The notes under the pieces are model-generated. The model made no database searches, was not told the DNA's origin, and saw nothing but the letters and a program-made list of their open reading frames with translations. The translations under genes and the position numbers were made by a program. From the NCBI GenBank assembly GCA_016649675.1, contig JAENXG010000010.1, forward strand, positions 1 to 24,908: a stretch of 24,908 bases of DNA, written 5' to 3'. Source of the DNA: Methyloceanibacter sp. GTDB taxonomy: Bacteria > Pseudomonadota > Alphaproteobacteria > Rhizobiales > Methyloligellaceae. Shown one piece after another: positions 14,641-23,393 of this stretch (positions within the stretch are counted from its first letter, which is position 1; every line of letters starts with the position of its first letter).

Positions 14641-15459
14641 TTGGCTCGTCCTGTTGTTAGCGTTCGCCGCTCCATTTGGCGCGCCGACGGTGAAGTCCGC
14701 AGCAAACGCGCCATTCCCGAAGAGACGGCGGTCGCCTTCACTTTCAACACTGCATCCTATGCGGTGATGATGGCGACGCCGCAGGACCTCGAGGACTTTG
14801 CCGTCGGATTCAGCCTTACCGAGGGTGTGATCCCATCGAGGGATGCGATCGAAAGCGTAGAGATCGCCGAGGACGATGTCGGCATCGAGCTGCGGATCTG
14901 GCTGAAGGCACCGCATGCCGCCGAGTTTCTTGGACGCCGCCGAAAGATGGCCGGCCCAACGGGGTGCGGGCTCTGCGGCATTGAGAGTTTGCTCGAGGCG
15001 ATGCGGCCACCGCCTTCCGTGGGTGAAGGCCTCGTTTTCACGCCGGATCAAATCATGACGGCGGTAAACTCGCTCTTTCCGCAACAGACGCTGAACCACG
15101 AGACTCGTGCGGTACACGCCGCAGGCTTCTGGGATCCCGCCCGCGGCCTGGTAGCCGTGCGGGAGGACGTTGGACGCCACAACGCCCTCGATAAGCTCGC
15201 CGGTGCACTCGTGCGCGAGAATGCCACGCCTCAACAAGGCATTATCGTGCTGACCAGCCGCGTCTCAGTCGAGATGGTGCAGAAATCAGCGGCCATTGGA
15301 GGCCCGATAATCGTCGCCGTCTCAGCTCCCACAGCCTTGGCTGTGCGCATGGCGGATGCGGCCGGCATGACTCTGGTAGCCATCGCCCGAAAGGACGGCT
15401 TTGAGGTCTTCACTCATCCGCATCGCATCAGCGGAGAATTGACCAGCCACGTCGCCTAA
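14641..15459 (+). CDS. fdhD: FdhD, sulfurtransferase for formate dehydrogenase cofactor
   Basis: FdhD transfers sulfur from a cysteine desulfurase to the Mo/W-bis-MGD cofactor, which is required for active formate dehydrogenase. The 272-residue protein has the CXXC pair at Cys109 and Cys112 (TGCGLCGIES), the N-terminal EETAVAFTFN and LEDFAVGFSLTEG motifs, AVHAAGF, REDVGRHNALDK and the end motif VLTSRVSVEMVQKSA. The TTG start at 14641 is supported by AGGGGAG (14626-14632) 8 bases upstream; the next in-frame ATG lies inside conserved sequence. It converges with moeA with one base between the stop codons, and matches the neighbouring formate dehydrogenase. Confidence 0.93.
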   Translation: MARPVVSVRRSIWRADGEVRSKRAIPEETAVAFTFNTASYAVMMATPQDLEDFAVGFSLTEGVIPSRDAIESVEIAEDDVGIELRIWLKAPHAAEFLGRRRKMAGPTGCGLCGIESLLEAMRPPPSVGEGLVFTPDQIMTAVNSLFPQQTLNHETRAVHAAGFWDPARGLVAVREDVGRHNALDKLAGALVRENATPQQGIIVLTSRVSVEMVQKSAAIGGPIIVAVSAPTALAVRMADAAGMTLVAIARKDGFEVFTHPHRISGELTSHVA

Positions 15460-15460
15460 G

Positions 15461-16738
15461 TCAGGACGGCGGCAGTCCGAACTCAGTGAAGGGAATAAAG
15501 TCGACCATATCACCCTCCCTGACTTCGCTCACATCCTCGGCGACCTCGATCAAGCCGTCTGCCTCCCGCATAGACGAGATCAGTCCAGACCCGTCACGAG
15601 CGAACTTCGCTACCGCTAGCCGTCCGCCGGTTCGCGTAAGCCTTGCGCGCCAGAACTCGCGCCGCCCCACCTTCTTTTTTTGCGCGAACGAGGCGGGCAC
15701 GGGAAAGCTCACCGGCTCTGGCCATACGCCGCCCGCAAGTCGTGTTAGCACCGGCCTCACATAGATCAAGAAACAGACGAAGACCGCAACCGGATTGCCG
15801 GGGAGTCCCAGCACGACGCAGTCGCCGATCTGGCCGAAGCTCATCGGCCTTCCAGGCTTGATGGCGATCTGCCAAAGGTGGCGCTTGCCAAGCGCATCGA
15901 TGCTGCGCACGACATGATCCTCAGCGCCTTGGCTCGCGCCTCCTGAGATCACGACCGCGTCGTATCTGCGGCTTGCGTCGAACAGAGCCGCGCGGACGAG
16001 CTCGGCCTTGTCCGGCAAGATGCCCAGGTCCACCGCCTCTGCTCCCGCCGCTCGGATGAGACCCTCAAGCATCGCCGCATTGGCGTCGTAGACCTTGCCG
16101 GGTGAGAAGGCCTCGCCAGGCCTCAGGATCTCGTCCCCGGTCGAGACAATGGCAACCTTGAGGGGCGCATAGCAGCGAAGCCGATCAAGCCCGGTTGCGG
16201 CTGCGGCCGCCACTTCCTGGGGGCGGAGTCGTGCGCCGACCTCAACCAGCACGTCGCCTGGCTTGGAGTCCTCCCCGGCAAGCCGGCGATTGGCGCCTTG
16301 CTTCAGACCGGGGGGAATATGCACCCAACGCTCATTTCCCTTCTGCTCGAGGCGAGCGTCTTCCCGCATCACTACGGTGTCGAGACCGCTCGGCATGACG
16401 GCGCCAGTAAAAATGCGGACGGCATTATCTGGTGCGGGAATGGCTTGGAACGGATGGCCTGCCGAGGCTTCGCCGGCCACGATCAACCTTGCGCCTTCCT
16501 CCTTGTTGTAAGCGGAATGGGCAAAGGCATAGCCGTCGACGGCGGCATTGTCGTGGGCAGGAATGGGTCGAGGCGATACGAGCGCCTCGGCGAGAAAGCG
16601 TCCGGCAGCTTCAGCCAGTGGAACTTCTTCACTCTCCACTGCGGTGCACGCCCGAGACCTGAGGATGGCGAGGGCCTCGTGGTGAGCGATCCGGTCCTTA
16701 TCGAGGACGAAACAATCATCGTTCAGCTTGGCCGTCAT
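15461..16738 (-). CDS. moeA: Molybdopterin molybdotransferase (metal insertion)
   Basis: MoeA inserts molybdate (or, in some paralogues, tungstate) into adenylated molybdopterin. The 425-residue protein shows the family order: N-terminal LAEALVSPRPIPAHDNAAVD and GYAF, the IFTGAVMPSGLDTVVMRED linker motif, the MogA-like domain with VAIVSTGDEIL, VVISGGASQGAEDHV and VLGLPGNPVAVFVCFLIY, and a C-terminal beta domain. Its ATG overlaps the mobB stop (ATGA), so it is translationally coupled as last gene of the fdh operon. Because it lies with a formate dehydrogenase and a tungstate transporter, it may be a tungsten-preferring paralogue; this is inference. Confidence 0.93.
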   Translation of the reverse strand: MTAKLNDDCFVLDKDRIAHHEALAILRSRACTAVESEEVPLAEAAGRFLAEALVSPRPIPAHDNAAVDGYAFAHSAYNKEEGARLIVAGEASAGHPFQAIPAPDNAVRIFTGAVMPSGLDTVVMREDARLEQKGNERWVHIPPGLKQGANRRLAGEDSKPGDVLVEVGARLRPQEVAAAAATGLDRLRCYAPLKVAIVSTGDEILRPGEAFSPGKVYDANAAMLEGLIRAAGAEAVDLGILPDKAELVRAALFDASRRYDAVVISGGASQGAEDHVVRSIDALGKRHLWQIAIKPGRPMSFGQIGDCVVLGLPGNPVAVFVCFLIYVRPVLTRLAGGVWPEPVSFPVPASFAQKKKVGRREFWRARLTRTGGRLAVAKFARDGSGLISSMREADGLIEVAEDVSEVREGDMVDFIPFTEFGLPPS

Positions 16739-17250
16739 TTCTGACCGAGCCCGAGATGAGCCATGATGAAGTCGGCCATGCCGGCGACGGCGTCAAGCCG
16801 GAACACCGGCAACGGTTCTTTCTCGTCCGCCGGGCGATCGGACGCGATGGCGACAATCTGCGGAAACGTTCCGGCGAGCGGCTCCCGGGACGCGGCGCCG
16901 TCTCTGCGGATCTCGATCTTCGGAAACACCTCGCGCTTGAATCCCTCGACCAAGACGAGATCGCAGGGGCCGGCATAGGCGAGAATCTCCTCGAAGGATA
17001 GCTCCGGCGCGCCACCAAGCTCGCGCATCAGGGCAAAGCGCCGGGGCGAGGAAAGCGCCACCTGGCGAGCGCCCGCCGCGCGCATCTTGAAGGAGTCGCG
17101 ACCTTCGTGATCGATCTCGAAACTGGCATGCGCATGCTTGATTACTGAAACGGCGTAACGGCGACGGGTAAGCTCGCTGACAAGGCCGACCAGGAGCGCG
17201 GTCTTGCCCGAATTCTTCCAACCAACCACGCCAAAGAGAGGTGGGATCAT
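16735..17250 (-). CDS. mobB: Molybdopterin-guanine dinucleotide biosynthesis protein B (GTP-binding)
   Basis: MobB is a P-loop GTPase that assists MobA in forming the guanine dinucleotide cofactor. The 171-residue protein has the Walker A motif GWKNSGKTALL near residue 10, a Walker B-like CDLVLVEGFK, and an expected IKHAHASFEIDHEGRDS segment. Its size is normal for the family. The start overlaps the mobA stop by four bases and its own stop overlaps the moeA start by four, so mobA-mobB-moeA are tightly coupled. Confidence 0.92.
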   Translation of the reverse strand: MIPPLFGVVGWKNSGKTALLVGLVSELTRRRYAVSVIKHAHASFEIDHEGRDSFKMRAAGARQVALSSPRRFALMRELGGAPELSFEEILAYAGPCDLVLVEGFKREVFPKIEIRRDGAASREPLAGTFPQIVAIASDRPADEKEPLPVFRLDAVAGMADFIMAHLGLGQK

Positions 17251-17870
17251 GGAGAAGCCGTCTGCAAGAGGGCGTTCGCCTCGGCGAGCTCCTCTGGTCG
17301 GTTGATATTGAAGAATGGGTCGACATGCCTCCCGCCGACCCTAACCGATGCGAAAAATACTTCGCGGGCGCCGTGCTGCTTGGTCCAGGCGCCGACCTTT
17401 CGCATGCCCTGCGCCAGCGATTCCTCAAGCTGAGGGGCCATCGCGACGGGCCAAAGCCCAACGACCGGGTGCACGCCTTCCTCCGACGTCGCGACGAGCA
17501 GAGCCGGATGTTCCTTCAGCTCGGCCAGAAATCGGTGAACCAGATCAGAGGGGAAGAACGGGGTATCGCTCGCAACTGTCACGATGTAGCCCACGCCAGG
17601 GGCGTTTGCCTTTACCCATTTGAGCCCTGCATGCACGCCTGCAAGCGGTCCGGCAAGACCCCCGACGGTATCGGCGATGACCGGAAGACCAAAATCTGCA
17701 AAGCGGGACGCGTCCCCGTTCGCATTGATAATGAGGTCAGAGACCTGAGGCTTCAAGCGAGCGAGGACGGAGGCGAGGACCGGTCTGCCGCCGAGCGGCA
17801 ACAGGCATTTGTCGCCGCCCCCCATCCGGCTTGATCTACCGCCGGCGAGGATGACGCCGACGACACGCAT
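17247..17870 (-). CDS. mobA: Molybdenum cofactor guanylyltransferase
   Basis: MobA attaches GMP from GTP to Mo/W-molybdopterin, giving the bis-MGD cofactor that formate dehydrogenases use. The N-terminal nucleotide-binding motif is VILAGGRSSRMGGGDK, followed by CLLPLGGRPVL, GLAGPLAGVHAGL and VTVASDTPFF with the metal-binding Asp. I chose the second ATG (17870, 207 residues) because AGGATGG sits 7 bases upstream. The first, at 17882, would add four residues but puts the site too close. It follows the formate dehydrogenase alpha gene by under 30 bases. Confidence 0.92.
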   Translation of the reverse strand: MRVVGVILAGGRSSRMGGGDKCLLPLGGRPVLASVLARLKPQVSDLIINANGDASRFADFGLPVIADTVGGLAGPLAGVHAGLKWVKANAPGVGYIVTVASDTPFFPSDLVHRFLAELKEHPALLVATSEEGVHPVVGLWPVAMAPQLEESLAQGMRKVGAWTKQHGAREVFFASVRVGGRHVDPFFNINRPEELAEANALLQTASP

Positions 17871-17897
17871 GGTCGATACCATCCTGTTAAGCTAAGG

Positions 17898-20699
17898 CTA
17901 CAGACCAGAAGCTGTCACGTTCAGACTTCGCTCTGTCGGCGCGCGTTCTTGTCCCTGCGCCGCCTCGATCTTTACGGCGCAATATTTGTACTCAGGAATC
18001 TTCCCGATAGGATCAAGCTGCGGATTGGTGAGGATGTTCGCCGCTGCCTCGACATAGGCAAACGGGATGAAGATCACCCCCTCCTGGATGCTTCGGTCAG
18101 CTCGGGCGGCGAGTTCGATGGTTCCCCTGCGGGTGGTCACACGCATGTTTTGACCTGGCGCAACGCCAAAGCGTCCCAGCGTCGCCGGATGCAGGCTCGC
18201 GGTCGGTCCAGGCTCGAGCTGGTCGAGCACGTCGGCGCGGCGGCTCATGGCCCCCGTGTGCCAGTGCTCGAGCTGACGCCCGGTGATCAGCACCAATGGG
18301 TACTCCTCGTCCGGCACCTCGGCAGGGGGCAACACATCGGCCGGCACGAGCCTGGCGCGGCCGGTCTTGGTGGGGAAGCCGTCCCCGAAGACGATTGCCT
18401 CGCCTGGGTGATCCGGTGCCGGGCACGGATACATGATGGAGGATTCCCGCTCCAGGCGCTCCCAGGTGATGTTGTCGAGAGAGGGCATTGCAAGCTTCAT
18501 TTCGGCGAAGACTTCCGATGGGTGTTTGTAGCTCCACTTGAGGCCAAGCCGTTTGGCCAGCTCGACCGTGATCCAAAGATCTTCGCGCGTGTCGCCGGGC
18601 AGATCGAGCGCCTTGCGGCCCATCTGCACCTGCCGGTTCGTGTTCGTCACGGTGCCTGACTTTTCCGGCCATGCCGAGGACGGGAGCACGACGTCTGCGA
18701 GCATCGCCGTCTCGGTCAGGAAGATGTCCTGCACGACCATATGTTCGAGCTTGGCGAGGCCGGCCCGGGCGTGGTCGAGATCGGGGTCCGACATGGCCGG
18801 ATTCTCGCCCATGATGTACATCCCTCTGACTTCGCCCGCGTTCGCCGCGTTGATGATCTCGACCACGGTGAGACCGGTCTTCGTGGACAGCGGTGTCTTC
18901 CAGAGCTCCTCATACTTTTTGTGGACGAGGTCGCTCTTAACGTCGGCATAGTCCGGATAGAACATGGGAATGAGGCCGGCATCGGAAGCGCCTTGCACGT
19001 TGTTCTGACCGCGCAAGGGATGCAAGCCGGTGCCGGGTCTGCCGATCTGGCCGCACATCAAGGCAAGCGCGATGAGGCAGCGGGCGTTGTCCGTGCCGTG
19101 CACATGCTGGGAAATGCCCATGCCCCAGAAGATCATAGCGCGCTCGGCGCGACCGAAGGTTCGTGCAACCGTGCGGATAGTCTTGGCGTCGATGCCGCAG
19201 AGAGCAGCCACGGATTCGGGGCTGTAGCTCGTCACGTGCTGCTTCAGGCGCTCGAAGTCCTCGGTATACGCCTGTAGATACTGCACGTCGTAGAGACCCT
19301 CCTCGACGATCACGTGCATGATGGCGTTGAGCAGCGCCACATCGCTGGCGGGCTTGAATTGCAACATGTAGTTGGCGTGCTCGCGGAGCGCCACGCCGCG
19401 CGGATCGATGACGATGAGGGTGGCGCCGCGTTTTGCCGCCTGCTTGAAGAAGGTCGCGGCCACCGGGTGGTTCTCCGTGGGATTGGCGCCGATGACCATG
19501 ATGACATCGGCGTGCTCGACCTCATTGAAGGTCGCGGTCACGGCGCCGGAGCCGATGCCCTCGATGAGCGCGGCGACCGACGATGCATGACAGAGCCGCG
19601 TGCAGTGATCGACATTGTTATTGCGAAACCGCGTGCGGATCAGCTTCTGGAACAGATAGGCTTCCTCGTTCGAGCATTTCGCGGAGCCGAAGCCCGCAAT
19701 CGCCTCTTTGCCGTGCTTCTCGGCCACTCCTGCAAGTCCACGCGCGGCAAAATCGAGAGCCTCCTCCCAGCTCGCCTCGCGGAAATGGGTGAATGGGTTG
19801 GAGGGATCAACGTCGAGCCGCTTCGGTAGGCCAGGCTTCCGGATCAGCGGCTTCATGAGCCGCTGTGGGTTGTTTACATAGTCGAACCCGAAGCGTCCCT
19901 TTACGCACAGCCGGTTCTCGTTGGCGGGTCCATTATGGCCCTGCACGAAGGCGATGTGGTTGTCCTTGATCTCGTAGCTGATCTGACAGCCCACGCCGCA
20001 ATAGGGGCAGACCGAGTGAACCTCCCGGTCGACCTCCCGGCTGCCGTGCTGGGTGATCGGATCGACGATGGATTTCGGCATCAGTGCGCCGGTTGGGCAC
20101 GCCTGGACGCACTCCCCGCAAGCCACGCAAGTGGACAGGCCCATAGGATCGTCGAAGTCGAATACAGGTTTCGCGCCAATATTGCGGAAAGCCATGCCAA
20201 TCACATCGTTGACCTGAACCTCTCGACAGGCGCGAACGCAGAGCCCGCAGTCGATGCAGGCGTCGAGGTTGACCGCCATTGCCGGGTGGGAAAGGTCGGG
20301 GCGCGGAATGCCATGGGCAGGAAAGCGGGAGCCATCGATCCCCTGAACTTCGGCCCAATGCCAGAATGGGGAGACGCGGTCGGGCGAGTCTTCTCGCGGC
20401 GGTTGGTCGGCGAGCAGGAGCTCCATGACCATGCGGCGCGCCTTCACGGCGCGATCTGTCGCCGTCTTCACCACCATGTCGGGTGCCGGCTTGCGGATGC
20501 AGGAGGCAGCCAGCACGCGCTCGCCATCGATCTCGACCATGCAGGCGCGGCAATTGCCATCGGCGCGGTAGCCGGGCTCTGGCAGCCAGCAAAGATGCGG
20601 GATGTCGATGCCCTCGCGTTGGGCGACCTGCCATATGGTTTCGCCGGGCCGGGCAGCCACGACCTTGCCGTCGATGGTGAAAAGGAGCTTGTCGGTCAT
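17898..20699 (-). CDS. fdh1A: NAD-linked formate dehydrogenase, catalytic alpha subunit (Mo/W-bis-MGD)
   Basis: This 933-residue subunit oxidises formate to CO2 and passes electrons along an iron-sulfur chain. An N-terminal NuoG-like 2Fe-2S domain has Cys37, Cys50, Cys53 and Cys67. Next come two 4Fe-4S ferredoxin motifs (ACIDCGLCVRACREVQ and TCVACGECVQACPTGAL), then the catalytic domain's own 4Fe-4S motif CPYCGVGCQISYEI. The Mo/W ligand is Cys370 in CTRLCHASSVAALIEG, so it is a Cys- not selenocysteine-enzyme. The C-terminal cofactor domain includes VLITGRQLEHWHTGAMSRR. This matches FdsA/Fdh1A of Methylobacterium and Cupriavidus. It is cytoplasmic: no signal peptide. Whether the metal is W or Mo cannot be read from it; the Tup genes next door favour W. 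Confidence 0.93.
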   Translation of the reverse strand: MTDKLLFTIDGKVVAARPGETIWQVAQREGIDIPHLCWLPEPGYRADGNCRACMVEIDGERVLAASCIRKPAPDMVVKTATDRAVKARRMVMELLLADQPPREDSPDRVSPFWHWAEVQGIDGSRFPAHGIPRPDLSHPAMAVNLDACIDCGLCVRACREVQVNDVIGMAFRNIGAKPVFDFDDPMGLSTCVACGECVQACPTGALMPKSIVDPITQHGSREVDREVHSVCPYCGVGCQISYEIKDNHIAFVQGHNGPANENRLCVKGRFGFDYVNNPQRLMKPLIRKPGLPKRLDVDPSNPFTHFREASWEEALDFAARGLAGVAEKHGKEAIAGFGSAKCSNEEAYLFQKLIRTRFRNNNVDHCTRLCHASSVAALIEGIGSGAVTATFNEVEHADVIMVIGANPTENHPVAATFFKQAAKRGATLIVIDPRGVALREHANYMLQFKPASDVALLNAIMHVIVEEGLYDVQYLQAYTEDFERLKQHVTSYSPESVAALCGIDAKTIRTVARTFGRAERAMIFWGMGISQHVHGTDNARCLIALALMCGQIGRPGTGLHPLRGQNNVQGASDAGLIPMFYPDYADVKSDLVHKKYEELWKTPLSTKTGLTVVEIINAANAGEVRGMYIMGENPAMSDPDLDHARAGLAKLEHMVVQDIFLTETAMLADVVLPSSAWPEKSGTVTNTNRQVQMGRKALDLPGDTREDLWITVELAKRLGLKWSYKHPSEVFAEMKLAMPSLDNITWERLERESSIMYPCPAPDHPGEAIVFGDGFPTKTGRARLVPADVLPPAEVPDEEYPLVLITGRQLEHWHTGAMSRRADVLDQLEPGPTASLHPATLGRFGVAPGQNMRVTTRRGTIELAARADRSIQEGVIFIPFAYVEAAANILTNPQLDPIGKIPEYKYCAVKIEAAQGQERAPTERSLNVTASGL

Positions 20700-20725
20700 G
20701 ATCCGGACTTTCCTTGCCAGGCTCG

Positions 20726-22504
20726 CTATTCGCTAGCGCTTTCGTCCAATCTAGTATCGATCCGGCTGCCCCGCTGCCCCGCTGCCTCGGTCCGGGCGGG
20801 CTCGTCGGTAAAATGCTCCAGCGCCGTGATGAAGGCGTTGGGAGCCGCCTGTCCAAGGCCGCAGATCGACGCATCGCGCATGGCCTGGGCAAGCTCGTTG
20901 AGCAGCTCTGCGTCCCACTCCCGCGTTTCGAGCAAAGCAACCGCCTTGTCGCACCCGACGCGGCAGGGCGTGCATTGGCCGCAGGATTCATCCTTGAAGA
21001 ACCGCAGCAGATTTAGGACCACGGCAGCGATGTCGTCGCCGTCGGAGAAGACGACGATGGCATGGCTCCCGACAAAACTGCCGTATTTATCGAGAGTTCC
21101 GAAATCGAGGGGCAGATCCGCGAGGCTTGCCGGCAGGATGCCTCCCGACGCCCCGCCGGGCAGGTAGGCCTTGAAGATGTGACCCTCCTCCATGCCGCCC
21201 GCGCGCTCGATCAGCTCACGCGCTGTCACCCCGGCCGGCGCCAAGATCACGCCAGGCTTCTTCACCCGTCCCGATACGGACCAGGAGCGCGGGCCTTTGG
21301 CGCCATTGATGCCCTGATCCGCGAACCACTTTGCACCCTTGGCCAGGATCTCCGGCACCCAATAGAGCGTCTCAACATTCTGATTGAGGGTCGGACGTCC
21401 AAATAGGCCGACCTCCGCAATGTAGGGCGGACGATTGCGCGGGTAGCCCCGCTTGCCTTCGATCGACTCGATCATGGCCGACTCTTCGCCACAGATATAG
21501 GCGCCGGCCCCGCGGCGAAGCTCGATCTGGCCTTTGCGAATGATGCCAGCATCCTCAAGGGCCGCGATCTCCTCGGCCAGGATATGCAGCACGGCCGGAT
21601 ATTCGTCGCGCATATAAAGGTAGATCGTCTCGGCCTCGACCGCCCAGGCCGCGATCAGGGCCCCTTCGAACATGCGGTGCGGTTCTCGCTCGAGATAGAA
21701 GCGATCTTTGAACGTGCCGGGCTCGCCCTCGTCGCCGTTGATGGTCATCAGTCGAGGCGCCGGATAGCCGCGGACGATCTTCCATTTTCGCCCGGTGGGG
21801 AAACCAGCCCCGCCCAATCCCCTCAGGCCGGCATCAAGCAACTCGCTCACGATCTGATCGAAGTCTCGCCTGCCCGAGCGGCAGCTCTCGAGCACGGAAT
21901 AGCCGCCTGCCGCCAGATAGTCGGCCAGATTTTGATAGGGGGGGATCTCGGGCTCGCGGTCCCCGCTTCGCAGTACGGCCTCTACGGATCGAGGCGTGGC
22001 GTGATCGACGTGAAGATGTCCAATTTCGCAAACCGGTGCCGTATCGCATCGGCCCATGCAGGGCGCGCGCAGCACGCGCACCTCCGATGGGTTCGTCTTG
22101 GCCTTCAGCGCCGCGAGCAGTGCCTCCGCTCCCTTCAGCTCGCAGGTGATGGAATCGCAGACGCGGATGGTCGTGGATGGCGGAGGAGTCTCCCCTTCCT
22201 TCACGACGTCGAAATGGGAATAGAACGTGGCGACCTCGTAGACCGCGGCCTGAGGCAGGCGCATTTCGTCGCCGAGCGCGCGCAGATGCGCGGCCGAGAG
22301 GTAGTGGTAACGATCCTGGATCAGATGCAGAAACTCGATCAGGAAATCGGGGCGGCGGGGGCGCGACCCCAGCAGCTCGCGCACCTCCCGAAGCGCCTCG
22401 ACATCGAGCTGCCGCCCCTTGGGAAAGGCCCGCGCGCGCTTCCGCGAGCCCACATTGCGGGCCGGCCGATCGGGACCGCCGTTGTTTGCGATCTTCTGCG
22501 CCAC
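20726..22504 (-). CDS. fdh1B: NAD-linked formate dehydrogenase beta subunit, NuoE-NuoF fusion
   Basis: The subunit transfers electrons to NAD. Residues ~1-185 are NuoE/FdsG-like with a 2Fe-2S site (CDSITCELKG and APCMGRCDTAPVCEIG). The rest is NuoF/FdsB-like: GLRGLGGAGFPTGRKW for NADH, INGDEGEPGTFKDR and GAGAYICGEESAMIESIEGK for FMN, and the 4Fe-4S site SCGQCTPCRVGC with a final Cys in SICGLGQ. FdsG and FdsB are separate in Cupriavidus and Rhodobacter; the one-chain form is the Methylobacterium FDH1 type. The gene starts with GTG at 22504, with AGGAG about 9 bases upstream. It is first in the operon and 26 bases ahead of fdh1A. Confidence 0.93.
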   Translation of the reverse strand: MAQKIANNGGPDRPARNVGSRKRARAFPKGRQLDVEALREVRELLGSRPRRPDFLIEFLHLIQDRYHYLSAAHLRALGDEMRLPQAAVYEVATFYSHFDVVKEGETPPPSTTIRVCDSITCELKGAEALLAALKAKTNPSEVRVLRAPCMGRCDTAPVCEIGHLHVDHATPRSVEAVLRSGDREPEIPPYQNLADYLAAGGYSVLESCRSGRRDFDQIVSELLDAGLRGLGGAGFPTGRKWKIVRGYPAPRLMTINGDEGEPGTFKDRFYLEREPHRMFEGALIAAWAVEAETIYLYMRDEYPAVLHILAEEIAALEDAGIIRKGQIELRRGAGAYICGEESAMIESIEGKRGYPRNRPPYIAEVGLFGRPTLNQNVETLYWVPEILAKGAKWFADQGINGAKGPRSWSVSGRVKKPGVILAPAGVTARELIERAGGMEEGHIFKAYLPGGASGGILPASLADLPLDFGTLDKYGSFVGSHAIVVFSDGDDIAAVVLNLLRFFKDESCGQCTPCRVGCDKAVALLETREWDAELLNELAQAMRDASICGLGQAAPNAFITALEHFTDEPARTEAAGQRGSRIDTRLDESASE

Positions 22505-22685
22505 GGTTCTTACTCCTCGCGACTCGATCTATGGAAGCAGGTCCGCAAAGGCTAGCTAGAGGGTTCTTTTGATACAGCGCTTGCTTTGCAGCGGCAAGCA
22601 ACCCACGCTTCGCCTTCTTTTTAAGGGCGGTCCGGCCTAATCTCTAAGTAGACCAGAAGTCCCTCAACCGCCGAGGTCCGCCCCA
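22505..22685. promoter_or_regulatory. Divergent promoter region between fdh1B and tupB
   Basis: All signals for both the formate dehydrogenase operon and the tungstate transporter operon must lie in these 181 bases, unless an upstream promoter reads in. I saw no clear -35/-10 or sigma-54 boxes. The only marked structure is the offset palindrome pair at 22579-22601. Confidence 0.6.
22579..22601. promoter_or_regulatory. Candidate operator: two offset palindromes
   Basis: GCTTGC (22579-22584) pairs with GCAAGC (22594-22599), and TTGCTT (22581-22586) pairs with AAGCAA (22596-22601). Both have 6-bp arms and 9-base gaps, and their centres are 2 bases apart. The position midway between two divergent operons fits a repressor or activator site. 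It does not look like the ModE box I know. Function is inferred. Confidence 0.4.
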
Positions 22686-23393
22686 ATGCTCGACCTTTCC
22701 GAGGCTTTCCGCGCCGCACTGCGGCAAATCTCCCTTCTCGATCCACAGCTTATCGAAATCGTTGGGCTTTCTCTGAAGGTGACGCTGACGGCGGTGGTCA
22801 TTGCTACGATCATCGGTTTTGCCATTGGCGGCGCGCTTGCTGTCTACCGCTTTGCCGGCCGGGGCGTATTGGCCGCAGTCCTCAACGCGTTGATGGGTCT
22901 CCCGCCAGTCGTGGCAGGTCTCTTCGTCTATCTGTTTCTTTCCAACGCTGGACCATTAGGGGTGCTGCAGCTCCTTTACACGCCGCTAGCCATGATCATC
23001 GCGCAAGTCATATTGATCACCCCCATCATCGCTGCGCTGACGCGCCAGACCTGCGAGGATCTGCTCGAGGAATATCGCGAGCAGCTTCGCTCCCTCGGCG
23101 CGTCTTCCGCGGCCACCGTGACGACTCTGTTGTGGGACGGCCGCTATCGCTTGGTCACGGCGGTCCTTGCGGGCTTCGGTCGAGCCATCGCCGAGGTCGG
23201 CGCCGTGATGATCGTCGGCGGCAATATCGACCACGTGACGCGGACCATGACAACAGCGATCGCGCTCGAGACCTCCAAGGGCAATATTGCTTTCGCACTA
23301 GCCTTGGGCATGATCTTGCTTGCCATTGCCCTTGCCATCAATACGGCGCTTATGGGGATCAGGAGGATCGCCTCCTATCTTGCCTATGCTTGA
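22686..23393 (+). CDS. tupB: Tungstate ABC transporter, permease
   Basis: TupB forms the membrane channel of the tungstate importer. The 235-residue protein has five to six hydrophobic helices, e.g. LSLKVTLTAVVIATIIGFAI, AVLNALMGLPPVVAGLFVYL and the final IAFALALGMILLAIALAINT. The EAA-type loop that contacts the ATPase is YREQLRSLGASSAATVTTLLW followed by GFGRAIAEVGAVMIVGGNI; the AIAEVGAVMIVGGNI stretch is characteristic of TupB and related permeases. GAGG (22673-22676) lies 9 bases before the ATG. Its end overlaps the start of tupC. The TupA downstream supports tungstate rather than molybdate. Confidence 0.9.
   Translation: MLDLSEAFRAALRQISLLDPQLIEIVGLSLKVTLTAVVIATIIGFAIGGALAVYRFAGRGVLAAVLNALMGLPPVVAGLFVYLFLSNAGPLGVLQLLYTPLAMIIAQVILITPIIAALTRQTCEDLLEEYREQLRSLGASSAATVTTLLWDGRYRLVTAVLAGFGRAIAEVGAVMIVGGNIDHVTRTMTTAIALETSKGNIAFALALGMILLAIALAINTALMGIRRIASYLAYA

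Noticed and set aside
19935..21167. Long plus-strand open frame opposite fdh1A/fdh1B
   Set aside because: It spans the end of one gene and start of another on the opposite strand and has no recognisable motif.
23320..23385. Longer N-terminus for tupC
   Set aside because: It overlaps the end of tupB in another frame and is proline-rich without resemblance to ABC proteins.
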